A DNA stretch of 64,000 nt from positions 50,700-114,699 of the forward strand of contig NZ_JAMBOR010000014.1 of assembly GCF_023715845.1 (NCBI RefSeq), in the 5' to 3' direction. Positions 34,460 through 44,515 of this stretch are shown here, piece after piece (the stretch's first letter is position 1; every line of letters begins with the position of its first letter). The position numbers were made by a program, and so were the translations under genes. Source of the DNA: Fictibacillus phosphorivorans (GTDB lineage Bacteria > Bacillota > Bacilli > Bacillales > Fictibacillaceae). The notes below the pieces were generated by a model. That model saw only the letters and a program-made list of their open reading frames with translations. It did no database searches and was not told where the DNA came from.

Positions 34460-35803
34460 ATGTTAGGTTCTGGAACACAATCGAATCCTTTTATTATTCA
34501 AACACCAAATGATTTAGATTCAATGCGTAACAATGTAGCCAGAAATGTCTTTTGGGAATTAGGTAATGACATTGATATGAGTAGTTGGGGTAATTGGACA
34601 CCAATTGCTTATTATGATGGCGTATCATGGAAAAATGCCTTTGAAGGTAACTTTGATGGTAAGGGATTTAAAATAACAAACCTTACAATCAATATTACTA
34701 ATACAGATGGTATTTATCTCGGTTTGTTTGGTCAGTATCATTATGGTACTTGTCAGAATATTGGTTTGGAAAACTTTCAGATCAATACTAATGCAAGTAT
34801 GGGTTGTAGATATTCAGGTTCATTAATTGGATACACTTACGGTGCAACTATTCGTAATTGTTATGCAAAAGGTGGAAATGTAAAAGGTCAGGATGAAACT
34901 GGAGGATTAATTGGTAAGGCTCAAGGTGGAATACTTGAAAACTGTTATTCTACTAATAATGTAACAATTACCACTTCTTATTGGGGTGGTGGATTATTAG
35001 GTACAGCCGATACTGGACAAATCATAAATAATTGTTTTGCAGCAAGTAATGTTTCTTATACAACTTCTGCACAACATAATGGTTATAGTGGTTTTGTTGG
35101 TTATGTTCGTGATGGATCAATACCGTTTTCTAATTGCTTTTGGGATACACAAACTAGTGGTCAAGCAAATCCACCTAAACATGGGTACAATCCATTTACA
35201 GGTAACGTTTCAGGTGTGACTGGTAAAACAACAGCCGAAATGAAAACTCAATCCACTTTTACAAACTGGGACTTTACAAATACATGGTTGATAAGTAATG
35301 ACTATCCAGCATTAAAAGTATTTGGTGTACCTTTACCACCTGCTAAAATACAAACAATTTCAGTTGTTTCATTTGCTGATAATATTTTCACAGTAGCGGG
35401 AAAAGTTTCTAAAGTTACTAAGAATACAGAATCAATTCTAAGCCGTTTAAACGCTTATGTAGATAGAAAACTATCAACTCAACGTAACACTTCGAGTTAC
35501 ACGATACCTATTAATACAAGCGTTCAGAAGTCTACTAGAATCGTAAGAAGTAGCACACAAAATGTAATTACATTTATTAACCCAGTTCATACATTTATAG
35601 AACGAAAGACAAATACATTTAGACACTTATTATCTTTTATGGATCACTTAGATACTTCTGTAAGTGTTAAATATCCAATTCAAAATAAAGGTGCAAATGT
35701 TTATGTCTCATACGTTCAGAATCCCTCTGTGTGCCATTTTGAGGTAAATATGACTAATGCCTATCCTATTGTAAATCCTTCCATTAGTGAGGTGATAGAA
35801 TGA
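34460..35803 (+). CDS. GLUG-repeat beta-helical virion protein (probable adhesin)
   Basis: A 447-residue protein. The first 260 residues contain at least four GLUG-type repeats (GLFGQYHYGTCQNIG, GSLIGYTYGATIRNCYAKG, GGLIGKAQGGILENCYS, GGLLGTADTGQIINNCF), which form a right-handed beta-solenoid. It begins GSGTQSNPFIIQTPNDLDSMRNN, the usual cap. The C-terminal 160 residues are unrelated and Ser/Thr-rich. Such proteins are surface adhesins or head decorations. The stop overlaps the next start by four bases. Confidence 0.7.
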   Translation: MLGSGTQSNPFIIQTPNDLDSMRNNVARNVFWELGNDIDMSSWGNWTPIAYYDGVSWKNAFEGNFDGKGFKITNLTINITNTDGIYLGLFGQYHYGTCQNIGLENFQINTNASMGCRYSGSLIGYTYGATIRNCYAKGGNVKGQDETGGLIGKAQGGILENCYSTNNVTITTSYWGGGLLGTADTGQIINNCFAASNVSYTTSAQHNGYSGFVGYVRDGSIPFSNCFWDTQTSGQANPPKHGYNPFTGNVSGVTGKTTAEMKTQSTFTNWDFTNTWLISNDYPALKVFGVPLPPAKIQTISVVSFADNIFTVAGKVSKVTKNTESILSRLNAYVDRKLSTQRNTSSYTIPINTSVQKSTRIVRSSTQNVITFINPVHTFIERKTNTFRHLLSFMDHLDTSVSVKYPIQNKGANVYVSYVQNPSVCHFEVNMTNAYPIVNPSISEVIE

Positions 35804-36081
35804 TTCTACAAGGCGATACTGTCAGGTTGAAATGCCACTTTAAAACCTTTAATGGTAATGCGGTTGATCCAACTGATATTAAATTATTTATTTATGACGA
35901 AATGGAAATATTAACTGAAGAAATAGCATTAAACGACACTCACAGAGAATCTGTGGGTGTTTTTTATGTGGACTATTTACCTGCCATTGGATTGAACGAA
36001 TTTATTTTCGAGTTCTCTGGCAGTTATAACAACAAACCTATCCTTTCAAGAGGAAAGGTGAAAATTCAATTCACAAAATAA
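35800..36081 (+). CDS. Small Ig-like structural protein
   Basis: A 93-residue beta-sandwich-like protein (GDTVRLKCHFKTFNGNAVDPTDIKLFIYD, GVFYVDYLPAIGLNEFIFEFSG). The pattern is that of Ig-like domains in phage head fibres. Coupled to the GLUG gene by an ATGA overlap and followed by the scaffold gene. Confidence 0.55.
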   Translation: MILQGDTVRLKCHFKTFNGNAVDPTDIKLFIYDEMEILTEEIALNDTHRESVGVFYVDYLPAIGLNEFIFEFSGSYNNKPILSRGKVKIQFTK

Positions 36082-36098
36082 TCTAGGAGGTTAGAAGT

Positions 36099-36527
36099 AT
36101 GTCAAAAGAAATTAGTTTTTCGCAAGAACAGTTAGATGAAGCAGTCACTAATGCAAAGACACAATGGGAAACAGAAGTATTAAATCCTATTCAATCTGAA
36201 CGTGATGAATTGCTTCAATACAAACCAATGGAATTAAGTGAGGATGAAGTTAAACTTCAAACAAAGCAGCAAGAGTTATTCAGTAAAGAAGTTGCTCTCA
36301 CACTTAAAGAGAATGGTTTAGAAAAATTCGCTTCAATTGTAAAAGTATCAAATGAAGATGAGTTAAAAGAAGTGGTTGAAGAACTTACATCTGTGGTTAA
36401 TGACTATAAAGTCGAGATGGGTTATAAACCTACAGACCATAAACAGAATGATAAGTACAGCCAATTCGAGAAGAACAAAGATACAAAGAACATGATCGGC
36501 TCTAAGTTAGCCAATTTATTTAAGTAA
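36099..36527 (+). CDS. Capsid scaffolding-like protein
   Basis: A 142-residue, highly charged, mostly helical protein (EQLDEAVTNAKTQWETEV, ELVSKEVALTLKENGLEKFASIVK-like central helix, basic tail KNMIGSKLANLFK). Size, composition and position 35 bases before the major capsid gene fit a scaffold of the DUF4355 type. AGGAGG precedes ATG 36099. Confidence 0.7.
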   Translation: MSKEISFSQEQLDEAVTNAKTQWETEVLNPIQSERDELLQYKPMELSEDEVKLQTKQQELFSKEVALTLKENGLEKFASIVKVSNEDELKEVVEELTSVVNDYKVEMGYKPTDHKQNDKYSQFEKNKDTKNMIGSKLANLFK

Positions 36528-36562
36528 ACTATAAAACCAAATTATAAGGAGAATGATTATTT

Positions 36563-37432
36563 ATGTTTAAATCTACTAATTTTACAAACGCTGAACAAAT
36601 TTCACTTGCTAAGGAAATTGCACTTATTGGAGTACAGTCTACACCGCTAACATCAATGTTAATGGCAAAAGGAAACATTGAAAAAGCACTTTCTACAGTT
36701 TACACATGGAGAGAAAAGCAATTATCACATGATGAGGATTTGTCAGCAGTTGAAGGTGCAGACACTACAGAATTTTTTGAATCTGCTCGTGCTGAACTTA
36801 ACAACATTTTGGAAATCTTCAAGAAGGGTGCTAGTGTTTCTGGAACTGCAATTGCAATGAAATCTAACCAACTTGCAGAGGAAGTAAATGACCGCCTTCT
36901 TGAATTGAAAATTAACATGGAAAAGAAATTCATCAACGGTATCAAGAAAGATGGTTCTGTAACACCATTCAAACGTCAACTTTCAGGTCTAATTGAAATG
37001 GCTGATCCATTAAATGCAGTAGCAGTAACAGGTGCTATTACAGAAGATAAGATTAAAGAAGTTATGCGTAATCTTTGGAATCAAGATTTAGCAGAAGGTA
37101 CTTATTACGCTCTAGTAAATGCTGATATTAAAGAAGATGTAGATGGTATCTACAAAGATCGTTACAACTATGAGCATGTAACTACTAACTTTGGTTTACT
37201 TGTTGATTCTGTATCAACTAACTATGGAACTGTACACTTTGTACTTTCTAAGCATGTTCCAGCAGATAAGATGGTTGTATTCAACGATTCTTACCTTGAC
37301 CTTGTGTACTTACGTGAGCCACACTTTGAAGCATTGTCTAAGACAGGCGATAGTGTTAAGGGTCATGTAATTGCTGAAGCAACACTTAAAGCAGGTTCTA
37401 AGAAAGCAGTAGCAGTTGTAACTGTTTCCTAA
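36563..37432 (+). CDS. Major capsid protein (SU10/DUF5309-like)
   Basis: A 289-residue HK97-fold capsid candidate. The start (FTNAEQISLAKEIALIGVQSTPLTSMLMAKG) with TPLTSML, the tail of the E-loop region with ELNNILEIFKKGASVSGTAIAM, and FVLSKHVPADKMVVFNDSYLDLVYLREPHFE near the C-terminus are typical of DUF5309 capsids. No protease domain is fused or adjacent. A terminator follows at once, so it can be the abundant product of the operon. ATG 36563 has AAGGAGAA upstream. Confidence 0.8.
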   Translation: MFKSTNFTNAEQISLAKEIALIGVQSTPLTSMLMAKGNIEKALSTVYTWREKQLSHDEDLSAVEGADTTEFFESARAELNNILEIFKKGASVSGTAIAMKSNQLAEEVNDRLLELKINMEKKFINGIKKDGSVTPFKRQLSGLIEMADPLNAVAVTGAITEDKIKEVMRNLWNQDLAEGTYYALVNADIKEDVDGIYKDRYNYEHVTTNFGLLVDSVSTNYGTVHFVLSKHVPADKMVVFNDSYLDLVYLREPHFEALSKTGDSVKGHVIAEATLKAGSKKAVAVVTVS

Positions 37433-37445
37433 TACATAATTATTG

Positions 37446-37483
37446 AAAAGAGGATATTCCTTAATTGGATTGTCCTCTTTTTT
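37446..37483 (+). terminator. Terminator after the capsid gene
   Basis: Stem AAAAGAGGA with TCCTCTTTT and T6, with a long loop. Confidence 0.75.
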
Positions 37484-37518
37484 AAACTCATATTTTTGAA
37501 AGGGGTGAATTAAATGCC

Positions 37519-37704
37519 ATGAATCTTAGAGAAGAATATTTATTAAAACGCAGAAGAAAACGAATTACCATGATTGAACTTGCAGCCTTTGTTGGTTGTT
37601 CACAGAGTTTAATCAGTCGTTATGAAACCCACAACTGTGGAATGTCAAAAACAAAACTAGACCTATATAGAGAGTTTATAGACCAATACGAATCAAAAAT
37701 ATAA
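37519..37704 (+). CDS. XRE-type HTH regulator
   Basis: A 61-residue single-domain HTH_3 protein. The helix-turn-helix is MIELAAFVGCSQSLISRYETHN (about 18-39). Its start (ATG 37519) overlaps a two-codon ORF (ATG-CCA-TGA at 37514-37522) that sits at a better distance from the GGGGTGA site. This suggests reinitiation and low expression. Likely a regulator of the element; targets unknown. Confidence 0.7.
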   Translation: MNLREEYLLKRRRKRITMIELAAFVGCSQSLISRYETHNCGMSKTKLDLYREFIDQYESKI

Positions 37705-37754
37705 TCAAGTGGAAAGTGTAGGTGAAAAAATGAAAGAAAATAAAAATTCGTCAT

Positions 37755-38772
<1,018 letters not shown>

Positions 38773-38784
38773 TGTAAAACGATT

Positions 38785-38798
38785 TACGAACGTTCGTA
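38785..38798. promoter_or_regulatory. Palindromic operator-like site
   Basis: TACGAACGTTCGTA is a perfect 14-bp palindrome. A half-site ACGAACGTT follows at 38828, and related sequences occur at 44247-44256 (TACGTTCGTA) and 44335 (CGAACGAAT). It lies upstream of the small 38883 gene. The arms GAAC/GTTC are like the Bacillus LexA box but with no spacer, so an element-specific regulator is more likely. Confidence 0.5.
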
Positions 38799-38882
38799 TT
38801 TTTGATATTATAAAAATAGACTAAAACACGAACGTTTAATAAAATTAATTACTATATAATTCGTTTTTAGGAGGGAAATATA

Positions 38883-39062
38883 ATGTTAAAGAAGGATTTC
38901 TTCTTCGTTTATAATAAAAAAGTTTCAGATTTTCTTAAAGAAAGGGGTCATGAAGTAATCACAATTGCACAGGATTTGAAAAGTAAGAAGGTGTTCTCGC
39001 TTTTTCAAATTACACCTGAACTTCAACAAGCATTAACCGAATATAAAGCACTTAAAAAATAA
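38883..39062 (+). CDS. Small DUF5659-like phage protein
   Basis: A 59-residue protein with the layout of short phage proteins of this kind: YNKKVSDFLKERGHEVITIAQDLKSKK, then a helix QQALTEYKALKK. ATG 38883 has AGGAGGG upstream. It precedes the replication initiator. Function unknown. Confidence 0.55.
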   Translation: MLKKDFFFVYNKKVSDFLKERGHEVITIAQDLKSKKVFSLFQITPELQQALTEYKALKK

Positions 39063-39107
39063 ATCGTAAGACCAATATTAAATCAATTTTAAATCGGAGG
39101 TAATTCA

Positions 39108-40154
39108 ATGAATTACGAGGAAATTAGTAAACTATTACAATACAATGAATACAAAGGGTCTGAAAGTAAAATTTTTATGCCAAATGAAATATTTGAGGAT
39201 TTAATTAAAAGTTTGAACGAAGAACTACCTCAAAAAGAACAATCAAAAGTTGAATACATAACTGAAAAGAATAAAGTTAGAAAGAAACGTGGATTAAATA
39301 AAGGTGTAAGTACGAATCATATTGCATTTGCTTACTCTTACATATATCTTGTGACATGGTTGTATAGATACACTAAGTACACAGTATTAAAAAGTGGGAT
39401 AAGTAACAGTACGATCAAAGAAATTTTAGGATACAAACCAGAAACACGAACGGTAAACTATCTCATTATTAAGAATGGTTTACTTGATAAAATAGGCTAT
39501 TTGGAAACTCATAAAGATTTCCCTGTCTGGTGGTCACAGTCACAATATGAAGCATTAGATTTTCAAATGTATTCAGAGGAAAAGGATTCATTTCCCTATC
39601 ACACCATTCCAAAAAACTTCACAATAAAATATCCAATAAAGGGATTTTATAGAGAAGTAAATGACGATGGAACAGTTGAAATAGAAGGAACATTTAATGA
39701 GGTAGATAATACTCACTGTGTTCCATTTGAAGTATTCATGTATTGCATGAGTAAAGATGATATTGGTTGTACAGGATTCTATTTGTACAGTTACCTATTA
39801 CACAAGAATGATATTTATGGTGATTATGATGTTTCTCTTGAGGATTTATCTAAACAGACAGGAATTGCAGACAGGACACTAGATAAATATTTAGGAATAT
39901 TGAAGGCTTATAGAATGATTGACTTCAAAATTAATCAAGAGTTTTTTGCTATTGGATTAAGAGAAGAGGATAGAATGGCAAATACATACTCTATAAATGA
40001 ATATGGAGAGTTTTCAAACGAACCCATTCCATATGACAAGATTAATATTGTGAAGAAGAAAGACTATTTTCAAATGCTTGAAGATAAGAAACAGATGGAT
40101 AGAGAAATTTGGGGTGGAATTTTAGATATTCCGCTTGAAAGCCTACCTTATTAA
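39108..40154 (+). CDS. Probable replication initiator
   Basis: A 348-residue protein with an N-terminal winged-helix-like region and a second HTH at about 243-272 (DLSKQTGIADRTLDKYLGILKAYRMIDF), as in RepA/DnaD-like initiators of Gram-positive plasmids and satellites. It is directly followed by AT-rich direct and inverted repeats that could be its origin. ATG 39108 follows ATCGGAGG. The assignment rests on the HTH pattern and position. Confidence 0.55.
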   Translation: MNYEEISKLLQYNEYKGSESKIFMPNEIFEDLIKSLNEELPQKEQSKVEYITEKNKVRKKRGLNKGVSTNHIAFAYSYIYLVTWLYRYTKYTVLKSGISNSTIKEILGYKPETRTVNYLIIKNGLLDKIGYLETHKDFPVWWSQSQYEALDFQMYSEEKDSFPYHTIPKNFTIKYPIKGFYREVNDDGTVEIEGTFNEVDNTHCVPFEVFMYCMSKDDIGCTGFYLYSYLLHKNDIYGDYDVSLEDLSKQTGIADRTLDKYLGILKAYRMIDFKINQEFFAIGLREEDRMANTYSINEYGEFSNEPIPYDKINIVKKKDYFQMLEDKKQMDREIWGGILDIPLESLPY

Positions 40155-40170
40155 AAGTTGATTTTTTAAC

Positions 40171-40310
40171 AATGTACTTTTTTGCGGTACATTTAAGACA
40201 CAGTGAAACGATTGTCCCAAATGGAAAGTTATCAATTTTCTCAATTTAATATTTATCATTTTCAAATTTACCAATCAATCAATTTTCAAATAATGTATAC
40301 CGCAAATAAA
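40171..40310. repeat. AT-rich repeat region, candidate origin of the element
   Basis: AATGTAC...GTACATT (40171-40193) forms a hairpin; TGCGGTACATT (from 40183) has a near-complement AATGTATACCGCA at 40293-40305. Between them ATCAATTTTC/ATCATTTTC occurs three times (near 40227, 40254, 40277) with AAT-rich spacers. A 75-codon frame across this stretch (40203-40430) gives a low-complexity peptide and is not taken as a gene. Confidence 0.4.
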
Positions 40311-40354
40311 TACATTGTTAGAAATGTGAAAAGTATAGGTAAAAAATGTAAGTT

Positions 40355-40384
40355 GAGAGGTCATGAAATTGTGACCTCTTTTTC
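40355..40384 (+). terminator. Terminator downstream of the repeat region
   Basis: Stem AGAGGTCA with TGACCTCT and T5. Confidence 0.75.
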
Positions 40385-40416
40385 TAATTCAATTATAAAA
40401 TCGGAGGAATATAAAA

Positions 40417-40668
40417 ATGAAATTATTTAATCGTGTATTCAAAAAGGTAATCGTGAAAGATGAAGTTGATGGGAATAAAGATGGATTTGAGAGTATGGAT
40501 CAGAACATTAACAAAATGCAATCACATATTTCTAGTATGCTTCGGAGTATTGACAGGATTTCTGAAATTAATAAAGAAAAGACGAAAATTACTTATGAAA
40601 TGTTAGAACTTCTCAATGGGGTACATGAACACTTTGACAAGAAAATTAAACGTGATGAGGTGGTTTAA
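40417..40668 (+). CDS. Small coiled-coil protein
   Basis: An 83-residue, charged helical protein (MDQNINKMQSHISSMLRSIDRISEINKEKTKITYEMLEL) with heptad spacing. ATG 40417 has TCGGAGG upstream, and its stop overlaps the next start (TAATG). It precedes the probable small terminase. Function unknown. Confidence 0.55.
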   Translation: MKLFNRVFKKVIVKDEVDGNKDGFESMDQNINKMQSHISSMLRSIDRISEINKEKTKITYEMLELLNGVHEHFDKKIKRDEVV

Positions 40669-41060
40669 TGAATATCTATGAAGCGTTAGATCAACTACCT
40701 AATTTAAAGAAACAATATTTCCAATGGAAACATGATATTAGATTTAAGCGTGATTTACCCAAAAAGTCAGAAGAGGACTTTCTAAGAGAAGTAGGAAGGA
40801 AATCACTTGATGGTTTCATTAAGTGGGAACGAACAAGTGAATATAAGAATCTTCTCATGTTGTTACTGGATAGTCGTATTGCAGATGATTTCGAGGAAAT
40901 ATATAAAGTAGTAATTAAGAAGGCAAAAGAAGGTGACGAGAAATCTATTCGTATCTTCTTATCATTTCAAAAGGAAATTCAAGCGAATACGAAACTTGCA
41001 GCCAAGACTTTTAAGGTTGTTGAGGAAGATACACAAGAGGATGATGAGTTAGAGATTTAG
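40668..41060 (+). CDS. Probable small terminase subunit
   Basis: A 130-residue helical protein right before the large terminase (44 bases). It has a basic N-terminal region (LKKQYFQWKHDIRFKRDLPKKSEEDFLREVGRK) and an acidic tail (VVEEDTQEDDELEI), the usual small-terminase arrangement of DNA binding first and partner contact last. Size and place support the call more than motifs do. Confidence 0.6.
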   Translation: MNIYEALDQLPNLKKQYFQWKHDIRFKRDLPKKSEEDFLREVGRKSLDGFIKWERTSEYKNLLMLLLDSRIADDFEEIYKVVIKKAKEGDEKSIRIFLSFQKEIQANTKLAAKTFKVVEEDTQEDDELEI

Positions 41061-41090
41061 GGGTGTCTATTATGACACTCCTTTTTATAT
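41059..41090 (+). terminator. Terminator-like hairpin between terminase genes
   Basis: AGGGGTGTC with GACACTCCT and T5; partial read-through to terL is expected. Confidence 0.5.
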
Positions 41091-41103
41091 TGGGGGTGAG
41101 AAA

Positions 41104-42708
41104 TTGGCAAAGAAAATGACAACAAATGATAAGTTAAAGTTGGTTATGAGTGATTTTAAATTGTTCGCTAAGAATTTCATTAAAATAATTGATAATAATG
41201 GTGATAGTGTTCCTTTTGTATTGAATCCTGAGCAGGAACAATTCACTCAAGAAATGACTAAATATAATATTATCCTCAAAGGTCGTCAGATTGGATTTAC
41301 AACTTTTTCATTAGCATACATGATTTATTCTGCAATTGTTAAACCAGATACATCTTACATGATAATGACCCAACATAATAAGGTTACTCAATCGTTGTTA
41401 AGGAAAATCAAGAAGATGTATAAGTCATTACCACATGAAAAGTACCCTAAATTGTTTCCTAAACTAGAAATATCAAATAGAGATGAAATCTATATGAGTA
41501 ATGGTTCAAGAATCATGGTTGCAACAGCAGGTGGAGAAGATAGTATTTCAGGAAATACATTTGAACTTATACACTTTTCTGAAATGGGTAAGTATCCAAA
41601 TGAAGCACAAGAGGAAATCATTGCTACAGCCATTCCAGCACTTGCTAAGAATCCTTACAGTAAGATTATTATAGAATCTACTGCAATGGGTTATAACACT
41701 TATCAAGAAATGTTTACGAAAGCATTTAGAGGTAAGGAATCAGTATGGAAAGCACACTTCTTTTCATGGTTAGCAAAGGCTTATAGTAGTCAGTTTCGTC
41801 ATAGTTTTGATGAAGCCGAAAATTGGTTTAAACTACATAATCAAGGTAGAAGAATGTCAAAGAAAGACCTGGAACATGATGAAAGAGAACTTCAGGAAAA
41901 GTACGGTGCTACATTTAGACAATTGATGTTTAGACGTTATTACATAGAAACAAACTCATTAGAGAAGTTTCAACGTGAATTTCCTACAACTCCTGATGAA
42001 GCGTTCCAAACAACAAATGTATCTGTATTTGATACAAGAAAGATTGTTGAACGATTACAATATGTACTTGATCCACTCCAATCAAAAGAAGTGTATGAAA
42101 TTCTTCCAGACATATTAAAGCCTTACATAAACAAGTATCTATTCATTTATCATCTACCTAAGAAAAGTATAAGAATGTACGGAGGTTGTGACGTTGCTTC
42201 GGGAACGGGAAAAGACTTTTCTACATTCACAATATTTAATGCAGAAGGTCAACAAATGGCTGCATGGTATTCAAATGACATTCCTGTCTACAAATTCGCT
42301 GAAATAGTGAATGAGTTGGGCAGGTTTTTTAATTATGCGTTTATTTGTGTCGAGCGTAACAGTTATGGATTACCTATGTTGGAAAAGTTGCGTAAAGAAT
42401 ACAACTACATGAATCTTCTTAAACAAAAAGTATTCGATCAAAAAGGGAAGAAGAAACTTCAGTTAGGATTTATGACTACTAATACAACTAAGCCAATCAT
42501 CATAGGTGACATGAAAGAATCATTTGAATTGAGTTTCATCAACATTGAATGTGTAAGAACGTTAGAAGAAATGAAGATTTATCAAGACAACAATGGAAAG
42601 ACAGGTAATAAAAAAGGTGAAAACTTACATGATGATATGGTAATTTCCGTTGCTATGAGTGTTCAGGCAATGAAACAAGCCAAATATTATGTAGATATTG
42701 CAGGGTAA
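41104..42708 (+). CDS. terL: Large terminase subunit (TerL)
   Basis: A 534-residue packaging motor. The ATPase domain has a variant Walker A KGRQIGFTTF (59-68), a Walker B/catalytic acid in LIHFSEMGKY (E160), and IIESTAMG as the coupling motif. The nuclease domain from about 350 has acidic residues D363 (GGCDVASGTGKDFST), E417 (FICVERNSYG) and the DD of LHDDMVISVAM near residue 515. The TTG start (41104) has GGGGGTGAG upstream. This is a complete, intact gene, so the element can package its own DNA. Confidence 0.9.
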   Translation: MAKKMTTNDKLKLVMSDFKLFAKNFIKIIDNNGDSVPFVLNPEQEQFTQEMTKYNIILKGRQIGFTTFSLAYMIYSAIVKPDTSYMIMTQHNKVTQSLLRKIKKMYKSLPHEKYPKLFPKLEISNRDEIYMSNGSRIMVATAGGEDSISGNTFELIHFSEMGKYPNEAQEEIIATAIPALAKNPYSKIIIESTAMGYNTYQEMFTKAFRGKESVWKAHFFSWLAKAYSSQFRHSFDEAENWFKLHNQGRRMSKKDLEHDERELQEKYGATFRQLMFRRYYIETNSLEKFQREFPTTPDEAFQTTNVSVFDTRKIVERLQYVLDPLQSKEVYEILPDILKPYINKYLFIYHLPKKSIRMYGGCDVASGTGKDFSTFTIFNAEGQQMAAWYSNDIPVYKFAEIVNELGRFFNYAFICVERNSYGLPMLEKLRKEYNYMNLLKQKVFDQKGKKKLQLGFMTTNTTKPIIIGDMKESFELSFINIECVRTLEEMKIYQDNNGKTGNKKGENLHDDMVISVAMSVQAMKQAKYYVDIAG

Positions 42709-42757
42709 GGGAGTGAATCCTTTGCCCTTTTTATTATTCCTAGAAAGGGGAAATACA

Positions 42758-44122
42758 ATGAAAAGTGAATTACAAGCCAAGTTAGATTTGTATGTAAAGG
42801 AGTATCATGACAATCAATCTGAATGGTTTATTGAAGAAACTGAAACAGTAGCCAATCAGCAGCGTGTATTAGACGTTGAGAACATGAAGGAATATCTGAA
42901 TGGGAATCATGCCATTACTCAAAGACCTAATGAAATGTATAACGGTAAAGAGTTTGTTCCTAGAAAGATTATTCTTCAATATGCTAAGACGTTATTAAAC
43001 TTCCAGACCGCTTATCTACTACAGAATCCAATTACTTTAACTGGTAACGAGAAGGTTGTAAAAGAATATCAGAATGTAAACAAGAAGGGTAAATACGACA
43101 GAATCAACACAAAGATTCTTGATAAGGTTAATAAATATGGATTGTGTGCAGAGTATGTCTATTTAGATAAGGGTGTAATCAAGAGTAAGTTAATTGATCC
43201 ATCTACTTCTTTTCCTATCTATGACCATGAGAATACTTTGATAGCATTTATTGAAGGTTATATCAATCAAGCGGTTAGTTATTATACTGTATTTACGGAT
43301 GAGGTAGTTTATAAGTATGACAATAACGGTGGAGAGTTAAGGCTTGCTGGTCAGTATCCTAACCTTAGTGGATTACCTATTGTATATCATAATCAGAATG
43401 AATTGAGTGATACTGAAGGTCGTAGTGATCTATTAGATTACATAAGCATATTAGATTCAATGGAGGACTTATTAAGTAAGTATACAGATGGTTTCTATAA
43501 GTTTATGAATCCGATTCCTGTTGCTATTGGTCAGCAATTAAAAGGTGATGGGTTGCCTGTTCAGGTTGTTGGTGGAGGTATTACATTAGATGATGGTTCA
43601 GACTTCAAGTTAGTTAGTAATGGATTAGATTACAAGTCATTTGAAACTATTTATAAGACTTTGCTTCAATCATTATTAGATGTGTCACAAACTCCTGCTG
43701 TAAGTATGAATAAGACAGATATAAGTAACTTGTCAGAGGTTAGTATTAAGTTATTGTTCTCATTGGCTAATATCAAAGCAGGTATGAATGAACAGTTTAT
43801 GCGTGATGGTATTGAGCAGCGTTTCGAGAAGATTAGAAAGTTAATGGAATACAGAGGTGTAAGTTTTTCAGATATGGAGTTTGAGAGTTTAGATGTTGTG
43901 TTCCAGTATGCAATGCCAAGCAATGATAAAGAGATCATTGAGAATCTAAAGGTATTACGTGAATTGAGTGGTATCAGTTTAGAGAGTTTGTTAGAACATT
44001 CACCGTTTACAAAAGATGTCCAGATGGAGATGAAAAGGTTAGATGGTGAGGGGAATGTAAAGGATAAGAAGAAACTTGCAACTCGTAAGAAGAAGGAACA
44101 GGATGATAAGGCAGTAAGTTAA
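42758..44122 (+). CDS. Portal protein (SPP1 gp6-like)
   Basis: A 454-residue portal of the SPP1 Gp6 family. Landmarks are EYLNGNHAITQRPNEMYNGKEFVPRKIILQYAKTLLNFQTAYLL, LIDPSTSFPIYD, SILDSMEDLLSKYTDGFYKFMNPI and NKTDISNLSEVSIKLLFSLANIKAG. ATG 42758 follows GAAAGGGG; an in-frame ATG at 42698 within terL has no site. The gene closes the packaging group. The C-terminus is Lys-rich. Confidence 0.87.
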   Translation: MKSELQAKLDLYVKEYHDNQSEWFIEETETVANQQRVLDVENMKEYLNGNHAITQRPNEMYNGKEFVPRKIILQYAKTLLNFQTAYLLQNPITLTGNEKVVKEYQNVNKKGKYDRINTKILDKVNKYGLCAEYVYLDKGVIKSKLIDPSTSFPIYDHENTLIAFIEGYINQAVSYYTVFTDEVVYKYDNNGGELRLAGQYPNLSGLPIVYHNQNELSDTEGRSDLLDYISILDSMEDLLSKYTDGFYKFMNPIPVAIGQQLKGDGLPVQVVGGGITLDDGSDFKLVSNGLDYKSFETIYKTLLQSLLDVSQTPAVSMNKTDISNLSEVSIKLLFSLANIKAGMNEQFMRDGIEQRFEKIRKLMEYRGVSFSDMEFESLDVVFQYAMPSNDKEIIENLKVLRELSGISLESLLEHSPFTKDVQMEMKRLDGEGNVKDKKKLATRKKKEQDDKAVS

Positions 44123-44515
44123 TGGAAATGTAGTAGTGTCAAGGGTTCATGAGTGATAGGGATATATTGAGTTTCTCGCACCTGTTATGTATAGATAGGT
44201 TTGGCTGATAATAAATAGGTTGATAAATTGAACAGAAATAAGTACATACGTTCGTATATTCCTGTCTTTTTCTCTCATGACCACAACATATACTATATTG
44301 AGGTCTTAAATTAGTGATTATTGCTATCTTGTACCGAACGAATATTAGCAAGGCATTAGAAAGGGATAAAACGTTGATTTTATGCAGTTTTTAGCCTACT
44401 GAATACCCCTAGTTGAGTAAAATTATCGCCTAGCATGTCACTTTACACACCCATGAAATTAATTTATAACAATCGTTAAATAATGTATAATTTTAGGTAT
44501 TAAGGAGGTTTTTGG
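44123..44515. other. 393-bp gap without a gene
   Basis: No ORF with a ribosome site. It contains TACGTTCGTA (44247-44256) and CGAACGAAT (44335), relatives of the palindrome at 38785, and ends with a TATAAT-like sequence at 44486-44491 before the AAGGAGG of the next gene. Confidence 0.5.

Noticed and set aside
38785..38798. LexA (SOS) box
   Set aside because: The Bacillus box needs four bases between GAAC and GTTC; here the arms touch.
40203..40430. 75-codon gene
   Set aside because: Low-complexity F/Q/I/N product, no ribosome site, overlaps the next gene and covers repeat DNA.
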